Below, piece after piece: positions 16,374 to 26,917 of a stretch of DNA of 64,000 nt (its first letter is position 1; each line of letters opens with the position of its first letter). Origin of the DNA: Aureimonas altamirensis (GTDB lineage Bacteria; Pseudomonadota; Alphaproteobacteria; Rhizobiales; Rhizobiaceae). The stretch covers positions 62,001 through 126,000 of the forward strand of contig NZ_BBWQ01000024.1 of assembly GCF_001463885.1 (NCBI RefSeq), read 5' to 3'. The notes beneath the pieces were generated by a model. It did no database searches, was not told the origin of the DNA, and was given only the letters and a program-made list of their open reading frames with translations. The position numbers and the translations under genes were made by a program.

Positions 16374-17042
16374 ATGAACACCTTCCGCCCGAAGTACATC
16401 ACCTTCGACTGCCATGGCACGCTCATCCATTTCCAGATGGCGGAAGCGGCCGTGGATCTGTACGGCGCCCAGCTCGGCAAGGAGCAGTTGGAGGCGTTCA
16501 TCAGGCACTTTTCGGCCTATCGGCTGGACGAAGTGATGAAGGACTGGCAGCCCTATGCCGACGTCGTCCATAATGCGCTGGAGCGGACCTGCAAGCGCAA
16601 CGGCGTTGCCTTCAAGGCAGAGGATGCACAGAACATCTACGAGCGAATTCCTTCCTGGGGCCCCCATGCCGACGTGCCGGAGGGGCTCGCCAAGGTCGCC
16701 AGGGAGTTCCCGCTTGTCGCGCTGACGAACTCGATGGACGCCCAGATCCACTCCAATGTCGCCAAGCTCGGCGCGCCCTTCCATGCAGTTCTGACGGCCG
16801 AGCAGGCCGGCGCCTACAAGCCGCATTTCCGGGCCTTCGAGTATATGTTCGACACGCTGAACTGCGGCCCCGAGGACATCCTCCACGTTTCGTCGTCGTT
16901 CCGCTACGACCTGATGTCGGCCCACGATCTCGGGATCAGAAACAAGGTCTGGGTGAACCGGGGCCACGAGCCGGCCAACCCCTATTATGGTTACACCGAA
17001 ATCCCCGACATCCGTCACCTTCCGGGCGTCGTCGGCCTTTGA
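16374..17042 (+). CDS. Haloacid-dehalogenase type II-like HAD hydrolase
   Basis: A 222-residue HAD-superfamily protein. Motif I is FDCHGTLI at about residues 9-16, the conserved ALTNSMD (motif II Thr/Ser) lies mid-protein, AGAYKPHF supplies motif III Lys, and HVSSSFRYDLMSAHDLG is the motif IV region. Length and spacing match the (S)-2-haloacid dehalogenase type, but many relatives are phosphatases. The stop overlaps the next gene as TTGA, and the following genes encode a phosphotransferase and a PLP phospho-lyase-like enzyme, so a phosphate-handling role is attractive. Not proven. Confidence 0.85.
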   Translation: MNTFRPKYITFDCHGTLIHFQMAEAAVDLYGAQLGKEQLEAFIRHFSAYRLDEVMKDWQPYADVVHNALERTCKRNGVAFKAEDAQNIYERIPSWGPHADVPEGLAKVAREFPLVALTNSMDAQIHSNVAKLGAPFHAVLTAEQAGAYKPHFRAFEYMFDTLNCGPEDILHVSSSFRYDLMSAHDLGIRNKVWVNRGHEPANPYYGYTEIPDIRHLPGVVGL

Positions 17043-18130
17043 GCGCACCCATTGGCCCCGTCGTGGGCACGGCGCCCGCCTTGGCAGGGCAGGCACCGGG
17101 TCCGCGCACGGGAGCCTATTTCCGTGCCGGCGCGGCGGCCCTGACGAACCTGCCAAGCGTCTTCGATGCGCGTATCCTGGCCGAGTTGCTCGATCGTCAC
17201 TACGGCCTGTCGGGTGCGATCGAGCCTTTGTCATCGGAGGTGGAGCATACGGCCGAGGTCACGCTCGCCGATGGCACGCGGCTGATCCTGAAGACCGCGC
17301 GCCAACCGGAGGCCGTGCCCAGCTTCCGCTTTCAGTCCGCAGCCATGGCGGCCCTGGAAGGTGCCGACGGATTCCTTGCGCCACGCCTTCTGCGCACGCT
17401 GCGGGGGGCCTCGATGTTCGAGGAAGCGGGCGTCTCGGGCTATCTCCAGACCCGTCTGGACGGCGTACCCCTCTATCGCGAGCGTCGCACACCCGACCTC
17501 CTGCGCCGAACGGGCCGCGCGCTTGGTTGCCTCGACCGTGCGCTGGCAGCGCACGACCTTCCGGCCGCCGACCGCCCGGTCCTGTGGCACGTCGGCTGCT
17601 GGTCCCATCTCATTCGGCTTCGGACCTACCTGCCGCAGGGGCCCGTGTCGCAAACCGTTGCCCGCGCGATGGAAACCTATGTCGATCGCGTCGAGCCGGC
17701 GCTCGTCGATCTGGCGTGGCAGGTTGCGCACAACGATCCAAGCCCCTTCAACACTTTGGCTTCGGATGAGGGCATCGCCTTTATCGACTTCGGCGACGGC
17801 GTCTTCGGCCCCCGCATCCAGGATCTCGCCGTTGCGGCGAGCCATCTCGTCTCCGATCCCGCACTTCCGCTCGGCGGCGCCGAGCACTTGATCGCGGGTT
17901 ACCATTCCGTTCTGCCATTGTCCGCGCTGGAGGCGCAGCTCCTGGTGGGGCTGATGACGGCGCGGCAAGGCGCGTTGATCCTCATAAACTACTGGCGCTC
18001 GCACCTCTTCCCTGCCGACGCCGCCTACATCAACAAGAACGTCGGCCGTGCCGAAGCGGGCCTCGCCATTCTCGACCGTCTGAGCCCGATCGAGGGTGAG
18101 GCGGCGGTGCGCGCGGCCCTTGAAACGTGA
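17039..18130 (+). CDS. Aminoglycoside-phosphotransferase-fold small-molecule kinase (hydroxylysine-kinase-like)
   Basis: A protein-kinase-like-fold kinase of ~363 residues. The catalytic loop is HNDPSPFN (Asp and Asn of the HxDxxxxN motif) and the metal-binding loop is FIDFGDGVFGPRIQDLAVA. The IDFGD form is typical of hydroxylysine-kinase (AGPHD1-type) relatives rather than antibiotic kinases. The frame starts at a TTG that overlaps the HAD stop. It is followed 61 bases later by a class III PLP enzyme resembling the phospho-lyases that act on phosphorylated hydroxyamines. Predicted to phosphorylate a hydroxy-amino compound. Confidence 0.8.
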   Translation: MSAPIGPVVGTAPALAGQAPGPRTGAYFRAGAAALTNLPSVFDARILAELLDRHYGLSGAIEPLSSEVEHTAEVTLADGTRLILKTARQPEAVPSFRFQSAAMAALEGADGFLAPRLLRTLRGASMFEEAGVSGYLQTRLDGVPLYRERRTPDLLRRTGRALGCLDRALAAHDLPAADRPVLWHVGCWSHLIRLRTYLPQGPVSQTVARAMETYVDRVEPALVDLAWQVAHNDPSPFNTLASDEGIAFIDFGDGVFGPRIQDLAVAASHLVSDPALPLGGAEHLIAGYHSVLPLSALEAQLLVGLMTARQGALILINYWRSHLFPADAAYINKNVGRAEAGLAILDRLSPIEGEAAVRAALET

Positions 18131-18191
18131 AGCCACCCAACGCGGCCGCTTGCGAGCGCCGCATCCCCCTCCTTCGAACGGGACGGTTCCC

Positions 18192-19520
18192 ATGTCCGTA
18201 GATCTGATGCCCAACCGCTACCGGCCCGGCGAGGCCAATCTCGCCCCGCGCGAGGCCGACCTCATCGCCCGGCGCGACGGCGTCCTGGGTGCGTCCTATC
18301 GCCTGCAGTACCGCAACCCGGTGCACTTCGTGCGTGGCGAGGGCATGTGGCTCTTCGATCCCGACGGGCGGCCCTATCTGGACTTCTACAACAACGTCCC
18401 GTCACTCGGTCACTGCCATCCGGAGGTCAACGCCGCCATGGCCGAGCAGGCCGGGCGGATCAGCGCGAACACGCGCTATCTCGAGCCGCGCCTCGTCGAG
18501 TACGCGGAGCGGCTGGTTGCCACCTTCCCGGCAGAACTCGACCGCATCGTCTTCACCTGCACGGGCAGCGAGTCCAACGACCTCGCGCTGCGCATCGCCC
18601 GGTTGGTCTCGGGCAACGAGGGTGTGATCGTCTCGGCCTATGCCTATCACGGCACGAGCGCAGCTGCGGCCGAAGTATCGCCCAATCTCGGCGATGCGGT
18701 GAAGCTCAGCCCGTCGGTGCGCATGGTTCGGCTGCCGGGCGTTAAAGGCGTCGCACCGGACAAGGCAGCCGCCTTCTTCGAGGCCGAGGTCCGGGGGGCG
18801 ATTTACGATCTCCAAAGGCGCGGCATCGGGGTCGCGGCCCTTCTGGTCGACAGCATCTTTTCCAGCGACGGTGTCCATGTCGATCCGCCGGGCTTCATCG
18901 CCGGGGCGGTGGCGGCGGTGCGGGAAGCGGGAGGGCTTTTCATCGCCGACGAGGTGCAGCCCGGTTTCGGCCGGACGGGCGCGCATATGTGGGGCTTCGA
19001 GCGGCATGACGTGGCCCCCGATCTTGCGACGCTGGGCAAGCCCATGGGCAACGGCTTTCCGATCGGGGCGGTAGTCGGACGTCAGGCGCCGATGGACCGG
19101 TTCGGGGAAACCGCGCGCTATTCCAACACCTTCGCCGGCAACACGGTGGGCATCGCGACAGCCGACGCCGTTCTGCGCATTCTCCAGCGAGACGGCATCC
19201 TCGAAAACGCTTCGGCCATGGGCGAGCGGCTGGCCGCAGGGCTGCAGGCACTGTCCGCACGCATGGACGGTGTGCGCGCCATGCGCCATGCCGGCCTGTT
19301 CTTCGGCATCGACATCGGCAGCGACGACATGCCACCGGCCGCGCGCCGCGCAATGGCGCTCGACGTGGTCAACGCGATGCGCGACGACGGCGTCCTGATC
19401 AGTACCTGCGGCGCCAACGAAGACACATTGAAGGTGCGTCCGCCGCTGGTATGCGAGGCGCAGCATGTCGACCGCTTTCTCGAAGCGCTCGAAGCGGCGC
19501 TTCGAAAGCTGGCCGCATAG
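18192..19520 (+). CDS. Class III aminotransferase-fold PLP enzyme (phosphoamine phospho-lyase-like)
   Basis: A 442-residue fold-type I PLP enzyme. GHCHPEV follows YLDFYNNVPSL near residue 67. The PLP-phosphate site is TGSESNDLALRIAR, the cofactor-binding Asp lies in FIADEVQPGFGRTG, and the Schiff-base Lys in TLGKPMGNGFP. The NNV..GHCHP and SNDLALR wording resembles ethanolamine-phosphate and 5-phosphohydroxylysine phospho-lyases (AGXT2L1/2) more than ordinary omega-aminotransferases. With the upstream kinase this would convert a hydroxylated amine, via its phosphate ester, to an aldehyde plus ammonia and phosphate. A plain aminotransferase remains possible. Confidence 0.82.
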   Translation: MSVDLMPNRYRPGEANLAPREADLIARRDGVLGASYRLQYRNPVHFVRGEGMWLFDPDGRPYLDFYNNVPSLGHCHPEVNAAMAEQAGRISANTRYLEPRLVEYAERLVATFPAELDRIVFTCTGSESNDLALRIARLVSGNEGVIVSAYAYHGTSAAAAEVSPNLGDAVKLSPSVRMVRLPGVKGVAPDKAAAFFEAEVRGAIYDLQRRGIGVAALLVDSIFSSDGVHVDPPGFIAGAVAAVREAGGLFIADEVQPGFGRTGAHMWGFERHDVAPDLATLGKPMGNGFPIGAVVGRQAPMDRFGETARYSNTFAGNTVGIATADAVLRILQRDGILENASAMGERLAAGLQALSARMDGVRAMRHAGLFFGIDIGSDDMPPAARRAMALDVVNAMRDDGVLISTCGANEDTLKVRPPLVCEAQHVDRFLEALEAALRKLAA

Positions 19521-19940
19521 GCCGGCAAAAGGCGGCCGGACCCGCCCGCGCCGCTGCCTTGTTGCTAGGCGGTCTGCGCACCAGAGTGGCAAAGGGTCGG
19601 CGCACCGGCGAAGCCGCCGTGCCGCGCCTTTCGTCGCCGCCATCCAGGCACCGGGAGCCGCCGAAAGCGGGCACGCGCCGCGGACCTTCCGGGTCGAGTG
19701 GATCGTGCCGAATCGCCGACCCCGTGCAGAAGCTTCTGCTGCCGCCGCGGCACGATTCAGCGATTTCAGTTGGCCCAAACGCGCCACACTCGATGCAGGC
19801 GCCGGGAAGCCTTCGAAGCGAATGCCCATCGAGAGCACGAGAGTTTCCCGCACTGCCGGATTGAGTTGACGGCCTCGAATGCCATCGTCTGCCCCATCGA
19901 TGTGATGATTTATCAGACAGCACTGACAGGAACGAGTTCG
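19521..19940. other. 420-base gap without a recognisable gene
   Basis: The stretch between the PLP enzyme and the peptide-transport operon is G+C-rich with short open frames on both strands, none of which has a ribosome site or a familiar motif. A TTGACG at about 19867 could be a -35 element for the transporter operon, but no matching -10 is seen. The operon promoter is probably within the last 100 bases. Confidence 0.4.
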
Positions 19941-21611
<1,671 letters not shown>

Positions 21612-21666
21612 TGCCGCGCCACCGATACCCATACCTTCAACCCGACACTGAAATGGAGACGACGTC

Positions 21667-23334
21667 ATGACGGATACGACCATCCCCAAGTCCGGCCTTT
21701 CGCGCCGCGACGCCCTTCGCCTCATGGCGGCAGGCGGACTTGCCACCTTCGTCGCTCCCCAATTCGGGGCGGGCGTCGCCTTCGCGCAGGACGGCGCGGC
21801 GCCCAAGGGCCGCATCGTGGTCGGCATGTCGCAGGAGCCGACCGTCTTCAACCCGCTGATGGTCCATAACGAGGTCGACGACGCGGTGGCTTTCTCGGTT
21901 TTCGATGCACTGTTCCGCATCGACCCGCAGGGCCAGATCCAACCCAATCTTGCCGCCGAGGTGCCGACGACCGAGAATGGCGGCATTTCGGCCGACGGCC
22001 TGTCCTGGCGCGTCCGTCTGCGCGACGACGTCAAGTGGCACGACGGCACGCCCTTCACGGCCGAGGACGTCAAGTACACGCTCGAACTGATCGTCGATCC
22101 GAAGTTCCGCGCCTGGCGCACGGGCGGCCACGCCCTGGTGCGCGACCTTACGGTGGTCTCTCCGACGGAGATCACCTGGCGCATGGAGAGCCCCTTCGCG
22201 CCCTATCTCGCCTTCCTCGCCGAGACCTTCATCGTGCCCAGGCACATCCTGGAACAGGCAGAAGACCCGAACGCGGCGCCCTTCAACCAGGCTCCGGTCG
22301 GGACAGGTGCGTTCAAATGGAGCCAGCGCGTGGCCGGCGACCGCATCGAACTCGTCGCCAACGAGGACTATTTCGGCGAAGGCCCGTTCATCGAGCAGCT
22401 CATTTTCAAGTATATCCCCGACATGACGGTGCTCTACACCCAGTTCCAGAGCGGCGACATCGATCTGGTGGATCAGGCCTACATCACCGCGGACCACTAC
22501 GAGGAAGCCAAGACCCTTCCGGATCGTGTCGTATCGCTGGAATCCAGCTCGTCGATCGAGGGCATCTTCTTCAACCTCGAGCGGCCGCAGTTCAAGGATC
22601 CGGCGGTCCGCAAGGCGCTCTATGCCGCGCTCGACCGCAAGGCGATCATCGACAGCATCTACTATGGCGTCGGCACGGTCACCGAGAGCTTCATGCCGCC
22701 GCGCTCTCCCTATTATGACGCCAACCTGCCGGTTCAGGAATTCGACCTCGAAGGCGCGCGCAAGATGCTCGACGACGCCGGCTGGGTTCCCGGAGCGGAC
22801 GGCATCCGCGCCAAGGACGGCGTACGCCTGTCCTTTGCCAACTCCACGACCGCGGGCAACCACCTTCGCGAGCAGGTGCAGCAGTACATCCAGCAGGTCT
22901 ACCGCGAAATCGGCGTAGAGATGACGATCTCCAACCTGCCGGCGGCCGTCATGTGGGGCGACTTCTGGACCCGGTCCCAGTTCGATACCGGCATTTCCGG
23001 CGTCGTCTTCCTGATCGCCTCCGACCCGGACGTCACCAACCGTTTCGCCTCCACCTCCAGCCTCGCCAAGGGCGGCAAGGGGTCGAACGTGATGCAGTAC
23101 GCCAACCCGAAGGTGGACGAACTCCTCGAGAAGGGCCGCAGCAGTTTCGACATCGAGGAGCGCAAGGCGGTTTATACCGAGGTGCAGCAGATCGTCCGCG
23201 AGGACCTGCCGTTCATGCCGCTCTTCGCCTACACCAACGTCCTGGGCCGCAAGGCCGGGCTGGAGGGCTTCGTCTTCAATTCCAACACGCGCACGGCCTC
23301 CTCGCACGCCGCCGCCTGGTACTGGAAGGACTGA
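21667..23334 (+). CDS. ABC transporter substrate-binding protein, peptide/opine family 5
   Basis: A 555-residue exported binding protein (SBP_bac_5). The N-terminus has a Tat-like signal LSRRDALRLMAAGG and a likely cleavage site at AFAQD. Family landmarks: PNLAAEVPTTENGG, WRVRLRDDVKWHDGTPFTAEDVKYTLE, QAPVGTGAFK, VRKALYAALDRKAIID, and FMPLFAYTNVLGRKAGLEGF. Such proteins bind peptides, opines or other charged amino compounds in the periplasm. The downstream oxidase and acetyltransferase genes favour an amino compound as ligand. RBS ATGGAGACGACGTC. Confidence 0.93.
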   Translation: MTDTTIPKSGLSRRDALRLMAAGGLATFVAPQFGAGVAFAQDGAAPKGRIVVGMSQEPTVFNPLMVHNEVDDAVAFSVFDALFRIDPQGQIQPNLAAEVPTTENGGISADGLSWRVRLRDDVKWHDGTPFTAEDVKYTLELIVDPKFRAWRTGGHALVRDLTVVSPTEITWRMESPFAPYLAFLAETFIVPRHILEQAEDPNAAPFNQAPVGTGAFKWSQRVAGDRIELVANEDYFGEGPFIEQLIFKYIPDMTVLYTQFQSGDIDLVDQAYITADHYEEAKTLPDRVVSLESSSSIEGIFFNLERPQFKDPAVRKALYAALDRKAIIDSIYYGVGTVTESFMPPRSPYYDANLPVQEFDLEGARKMLDDAGWVPGADGIRAKDGVRLSFANSTTAGNHLREQVQQYIQQVYREIGVEMTISNLPAAVMWGDFWTRSQFDTGISGVVFLIASDPDVTNRFASTSSLAKGGKGSNVMQYANPKVDELLEKGRSSFDIEERKAVYTEVQQIVREDLPFMPLFAYTNVLGRKAGLEGFVFNSNTRTASSHAAAWYWKD

Positions 23335-23353
23335 GCCTAAGCCATTCCCCACT

Positions 23354-23380
23354 CCCCTCCGCCGGACATCGGCGGAGGGG
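23354..23380 (+). terminator. Strong intergenic hairpin between binding-protein and permease genes
   Basis: A perfect 11-bp stem (CCCCTCCGCCG / CGGCGGAGGGG) with a 5-base loop lies in the 83-base gap after the binding-protein stop. The T-run is minimal (TTCTCC). In transporter operons such hairpins commonly stabilise the upstream mRNA or attenuate downstream transcription, giving more binding protein than permease. Confidence 0.6.
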
Positions 23381-23417
23381 TTCTCCCGCGGCACCGTCAT
23401 CAAGGGGCGAAAGCTGA

Positions 23418-24368
23418 ATGCACGGCTTCCTACTCAAACGGCTTCTGCAGAGCCTCGTCCTGCTTGTCATCGTATCGGTGATCGGCTTCTTCGTGCTCAA
23501 CCTTCTGCCCGGCGGCCCCCTGGCCCAGTTCGGGCTCGACTCCAGCATGACGCAGGAGGACATCGCACGTCTGTCCGCCCAGCTCGGATTGGACCGGCCG
23601 CTTTATGTCCAGTATTTCGACTGGGCCTGGCGGCTTCTGCAGGGCGACTGGGGCCACTCGTTCCGGGACGGGAACCCGGTTCTGGAGGTCATAGCGCGCC
23701 ACCTTTGGGCAACGTTTCTGCTGATGGGCTCATCCACGGTCATCGCGGTGGCTGTCGGCGCATGGATCGGCATCCGCAGCGCAACGCACCGCGGCTCGAC
23801 GTTCGATTACGTATCCACCGTCGGCGCGATGGTGGCACTGTCGATCCCGACATTCTGGTTCGGCCTCGTCGGCATCTACGTTTTCTCTTTGAAGCTCGGC
23901 TGGCTCCCGGCCGGCAACATGTACACGGTCGGCGACGAAACGGTCCTCGACTATCTCCACCACCTCATCCTGCCCAGCATCGTGCTGGCCCTCGTGCATG
24001 TCGCCGTCTGGAGCCGCTACATGCGCTCGGCGACGCTCGATGTCATCAACCAGGACTTCGTCAAGACAGCGCGCGCCAAGGGCCTGTCCGAGCGGCGCAT
24101 CCTGATGAAGCACGTCGTCGGCAACGCCCTCCTGCCCATGGTGACGCTTGCCGGCATCCAGTTGCCCAGCGTCCTGACCGGCGCACTCGTGACCGAAACG
24201 GTGTTCACCTGGCCGGGCATGGGGCGCCTTTTCCTGGATAGCCTCGGCTACAGCGACTACCCGGTGGTGATGGGCCTTCTGATGTTCTCGGCGATCCTCG
24301 TGATCGTGAGCAACCTCCTGGCCGACATCGCCGTCGCCTTCATCGATCCCCGCATTCGTCTGGCCTGA
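23418..24368 (+). CDS. Dipeptide-type ABC transporter permease (DppB family)
   Basis: A 316-residue inner-membrane protein with six predicted helices. The N-terminal signature is LLQSLVLLVIVSVIGFFVLNLLPGGP, DRPLYVQY with GDWGHSFRDGNPV is typical of DppB, and the coupling loop is DFVKTARAKGLSERRILMKHVVGNALLP. It ends TWPGMGRLFLDSLGYSDYPVVMG, a DppB hallmark. It pairs with the DppC-type gene three bases downstream. Confidence 0.95.
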   Translation: MHGFLLKRLLQSLVLLVIVSVIGFFVLNLLPGGPLAQFGLDSSMTQEDIARLSAQLGLDRPLYVQYFDWAWRLLQGDWGHSFRDGNPVLEVIARHLWATFLLMGSSTVIAVAVGAWIGIRSATHRGSTFDYVSTVGAMVALSIPTFWFGLVGIYVFSLKLGWLPAGNMYTVGDETVLDYLHHLILPSIVLALVHVAVWSRYMRSATLDVINQDFVKTARAKGLSERRILMKHVVGNALLPMVTLAGIQLPSVLTGALVTETVFTWPGMGRLFLDSLGYSDYPVVMGLLMFSAILVIVSNLLADIAVAFIDPRIRLA

Positions 24369-24371
24369 GCC

Positions 24372-25289
24372 ATGTCATCCATCGCCCGAGACAGGGAGTC
24401 AGCCACCATGACCACCGTCACTGCTTCCCCCGCCCGGCGTGAGCGCTGGTGGAACAGCCGCACAATGCACCGCTTCATGTGCAACAACCTCGCCTTGTTC
24501 GGGGTAGCGATGATCACGGTTCTGGTGCTGGCCTGCGTGTTCGGCCCGCATCTCCTGCCCTACACATCGCTCAACATCGACCTGCGCGCGCGCTTCGCGC
24601 CGCCCTTCACCGGCCAGCACTATCTCGGCACGGACCCGCTCGGGCGAGACATCGCCGCGCGCCTTCTGGAAGCCGGGCGTATTTCGCTTTCCGTCGGCTT
24701 CTCGGCCATGCTTCTGTCCACGATCATCGGAACGCTGGTCGGCGTCATCGCCGGCTATCGCGGCGGCTGGGTCGGCACGATCCTGATGCGCACCGTGGAC
24801 GGGTTCCTGTCCTTCCCCTCCATCTTCCTCGTACTGGCGCTGGCCGCCGCGCTGAAACCCAGCGCCATGATGATCACGGTCGTCATCGCTCTCACGAGCT
24901 GGATGGAAGTGGCGCGCATCGTCGAGACGGAAGTGCGCTCGCTGCGCGAGCGCGAGTTTGTCCAGGCGGGGCGGATGCTGGGCCTCAGCGGCGCGCACAT
25001 CATGTTCCGGGAGATTCTGCCAAACGCCATCGGCCCGATCATCGTGGCGGCAACGCTGACCGTCGCGCGCGCCATCCTGATGGAGGCCTATATCAGCTTC
25101 CTGGGCTACGGCATCCAGCCGCCCCTGCCCTCCTGGGGCAACATGCTGAACGGCGCGCAGCAATATCTCGGCAGCGCGCCCTGGCTTGCCATCATCCCGG
25201 GTGCGGCCATCACCATCGCGGTCGCGAGCTTCAACTTCATCGGCGACGGCCTGCGCGACGCCTTCGACGTGCGTGGCGACCACAAGTAG
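24372..25289 (+). CDS. Dipeptide-type ABC transporter permease (DppC family)
   Basis: A 305-residue permease. HYLGTDPLGRDIAARLLEAGRISL is the DppC signature, the coupling loop is EFVQAGRMLGLSGAHIMFREILPNAIGPI, and it ends SWGNMLNGAQQYLGSAPWLAIIPGAAITIAVASFNFIGDGLRDAFD. An ATG at 24408 is an alternative start; the one at 24372 follows the previous stop by three bases. Completes the importer ATPase / binding protein / two permeases. Confidence 0.95.
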   Translation: MSSIARDRESATMTTVTASPARRERWWNSRTMHRFMCNNLALFGVAMITVLVLACVFGPHLLPYTSLNIDLRARFAPPFTGQHYLGTDPLGRDIAARLLEAGRISLSVGFSAMLLSTIIGTLVGVIAGYRGGWVGTILMRTVDGFLSFPSIFLVLALAAALKPSAMMITVVIALTSWMEVARIVETEVRSLREREFVQAGRMLGLSGAHIMFREILPNAIGPIIVAATLTVARAILMEAYISFLGYGIQPPLPSWGNMLNGAQQYLGSAPWLAIIPGAAITIAVASFNFIGDGLRDAFDVRGDHK

Positions 25290-25392
25290 GACACCACGAA
25301 CCAAAGCATGGCGCGCGGCGGCAGCATCGCGCCATCCCATCCCCCGCAAGTCGGTCGCCACCGCGACACCCACAGCCGAAAGACACATTCCC

Positions 25393-26727
25393 ATGCGCAT
25401 CGTCGTGAACCGCCTGAAGGACAGCCCCGACCTTGTCGAGAAGGTCGACGTCGTCGTGATCGGCGCCGGCATCGTCGGCTCTTCCACGGCCTACGAGCTG
25501 GCGCGCAAGGGCTTGTCCGTCGCCCTGATCGAGAAGGGCATCGTGGCTGGCGAGCAGTCGGGTCGCAACTGGGGCTGGGTGCGCGCGCAGAACCGCGACC
25601 TGCACGAACTGCCGCTCGCCATGTACAGCATGCGGCGCTGGGGCGAACTCGACGAGGAGATCGGCGCCGACCTCGGCTTCCGCCGCAGCGGCTGCCTGTA
25701 CGTCACCAGGGACCCTGCCGAGCTGGCGCGCTGGGAGGCCTGGAACGCCAAGGCACGGGCCATGGGCTTCAGGAACGAGAGCCTGACCCAGGCGCAGGCG
25801 CAGGAGCGCATGAAGGGCAGCACCACGCGTTGGGCGGGCGGGCTATGGTCGCCGACCGACGGGCGCGCCGAGCCCGGCATGGCCGCACCGGCCATAGCAG
25901 CAGGGGCTCAGGCGCTCGGCGCCTTCCTCTATCAGAACTGCGCGGTCCGCGGTCTCGACATCGCCAATGGAGAGGTGCAGGGGGTCTGGACAGAGCGTGG
26001 CCTGATCCGCTGCGATGCGGCGGTCCTGGCAGGCGGCGCGTGGAGCTCTCGCTTCCTGCGCCGCCACGGCATCGACCTGCCCGTCGCCAATATCGAGGGG
26101 ACCGCCCTGCGCACCACGCCGGCGCCGGAAGTCGTCGAGGCGGGCTGCGTGACGGGCGCGGGCTATGCGCTGCGCCGACGCCTGGACGGCGGCTACACGA
26201 TCTCGGTGCCGGGGCACGGCGTGGTCAACCTTGCGCCGCAGGGCATCCGCTACGCCGCCAAGTTCCGCGAGATGATGAAAGCCAAGATTGCCAAGAAGCT
26301 CAAATACAAGCTCAGCAGTCGGTTCTTCAACGGCCCCGACGCGTGGGGCAGCTGGGACTTCGACAAGATTTCGCCCTTCGAAAAGATCCGCATCATGGAC
26401 CCGGCGCCGCAGCAGGATCTGGTGGACGAGGCCATTCGTGCGCTCGTCGCCGACTTTCCCATCTTCAAGGGCATCGGCGTTGCGGGGGCCTGGGCGGGTC
26501 TGATCGACACGTCGCCCGACCTGGTACCCGTCGTCGGCAATCCATCCGAAATCCGCGGCCTGACGGTTGCTACCGGGTTCAGCGGCCATGGCTTCGCGCT
26601 CGGGCCCGGCGCCGGACGGTTGGCGAGCGAGCTTGCGACCAACGACACGCCGTTCGTCGAAATCGATGCCTATCGGGTGAACCGCTTCACCGACGGCTCG
26701 GCCATCAAGCGGCCGGACATGATGTGA
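25393..26727 (+). CDS. FAD-dependent D-amino-acid/amine oxidoreductase (DAO family)
   Basis: A 444-residue flavoenzyme. The dinucleotide-binding motif VVVIGAGIVGSSTAYELARKG is near residue 20, an SGRNWGWVRAQNRD segment follows, and the FAD-closing C-terminal motif is GLTVATGFSGHGFALGPGAGRLASE. It belongs to the DAO group (D-amino-acid dehydrogenases, sarcosine and glycine oxidases, opine oxidase B subunits). No transmembrane segment is seen. It follows the peptide/opine importer by about 100 bases in the same direction and probably oxidises the imported amino compound. The N-terminal extension before the Rossmann motif is longer than usual. Confidence 0.9.
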   Translation: MRIVVNRLKDSPDLVEKVDVVVIGAGIVGSSTAYELARKGLSVALIEKGIVAGEQSGRNWGWVRAQNRDLHELPLAMYSMRRWGELDEEIGADLGFRRSGCLYVTRDPAELARWEAWNAKARAMGFRNESLTQAQAQERMKGSTTRWAGGLWSPTDGRAEPGMAAPAIAAGAQALGAFLYQNCAVRGLDIANGEVQGVWTERGLIRCDAAVLAGGAWSSRFLRRHGIDLPVANIEGTALRTTPAPEVVEAGCVTGAGYALRRRLDGGYTISVPGHGVVNLAPQGIRYAAKFREMMKAKIAKKLKYKLSSRFFNGPDAWGSWDFDKISPFEKIRIMDPAPQQDLVDEAIRALVADFPIFKGIGVAGAWAGLIDTSPDLVPVVGNPSEIRGLTVATGFSGHGFALGPGAGRLASELATNDTPFVEIDAYRVNRFTDGSAIKRPDMM

Positions 26728-26917
26728 TGCAGCGCGCATCGCGATGCACCAGGTGTCCCGCGCGGCACCGTTGCGGCCAACAGGCCACAAATGGTATCGG
26801 ATGGTGCCCCTTTGCCGGAGCGTACGCAAGGCGCGGACGGCTTCGGGAACCGTCCGGAAATTCGATGCCGAAGATCGGTCCCACGAGCAGACCTGCGGGC
26901 GAGAAGGATTCCTCTCG

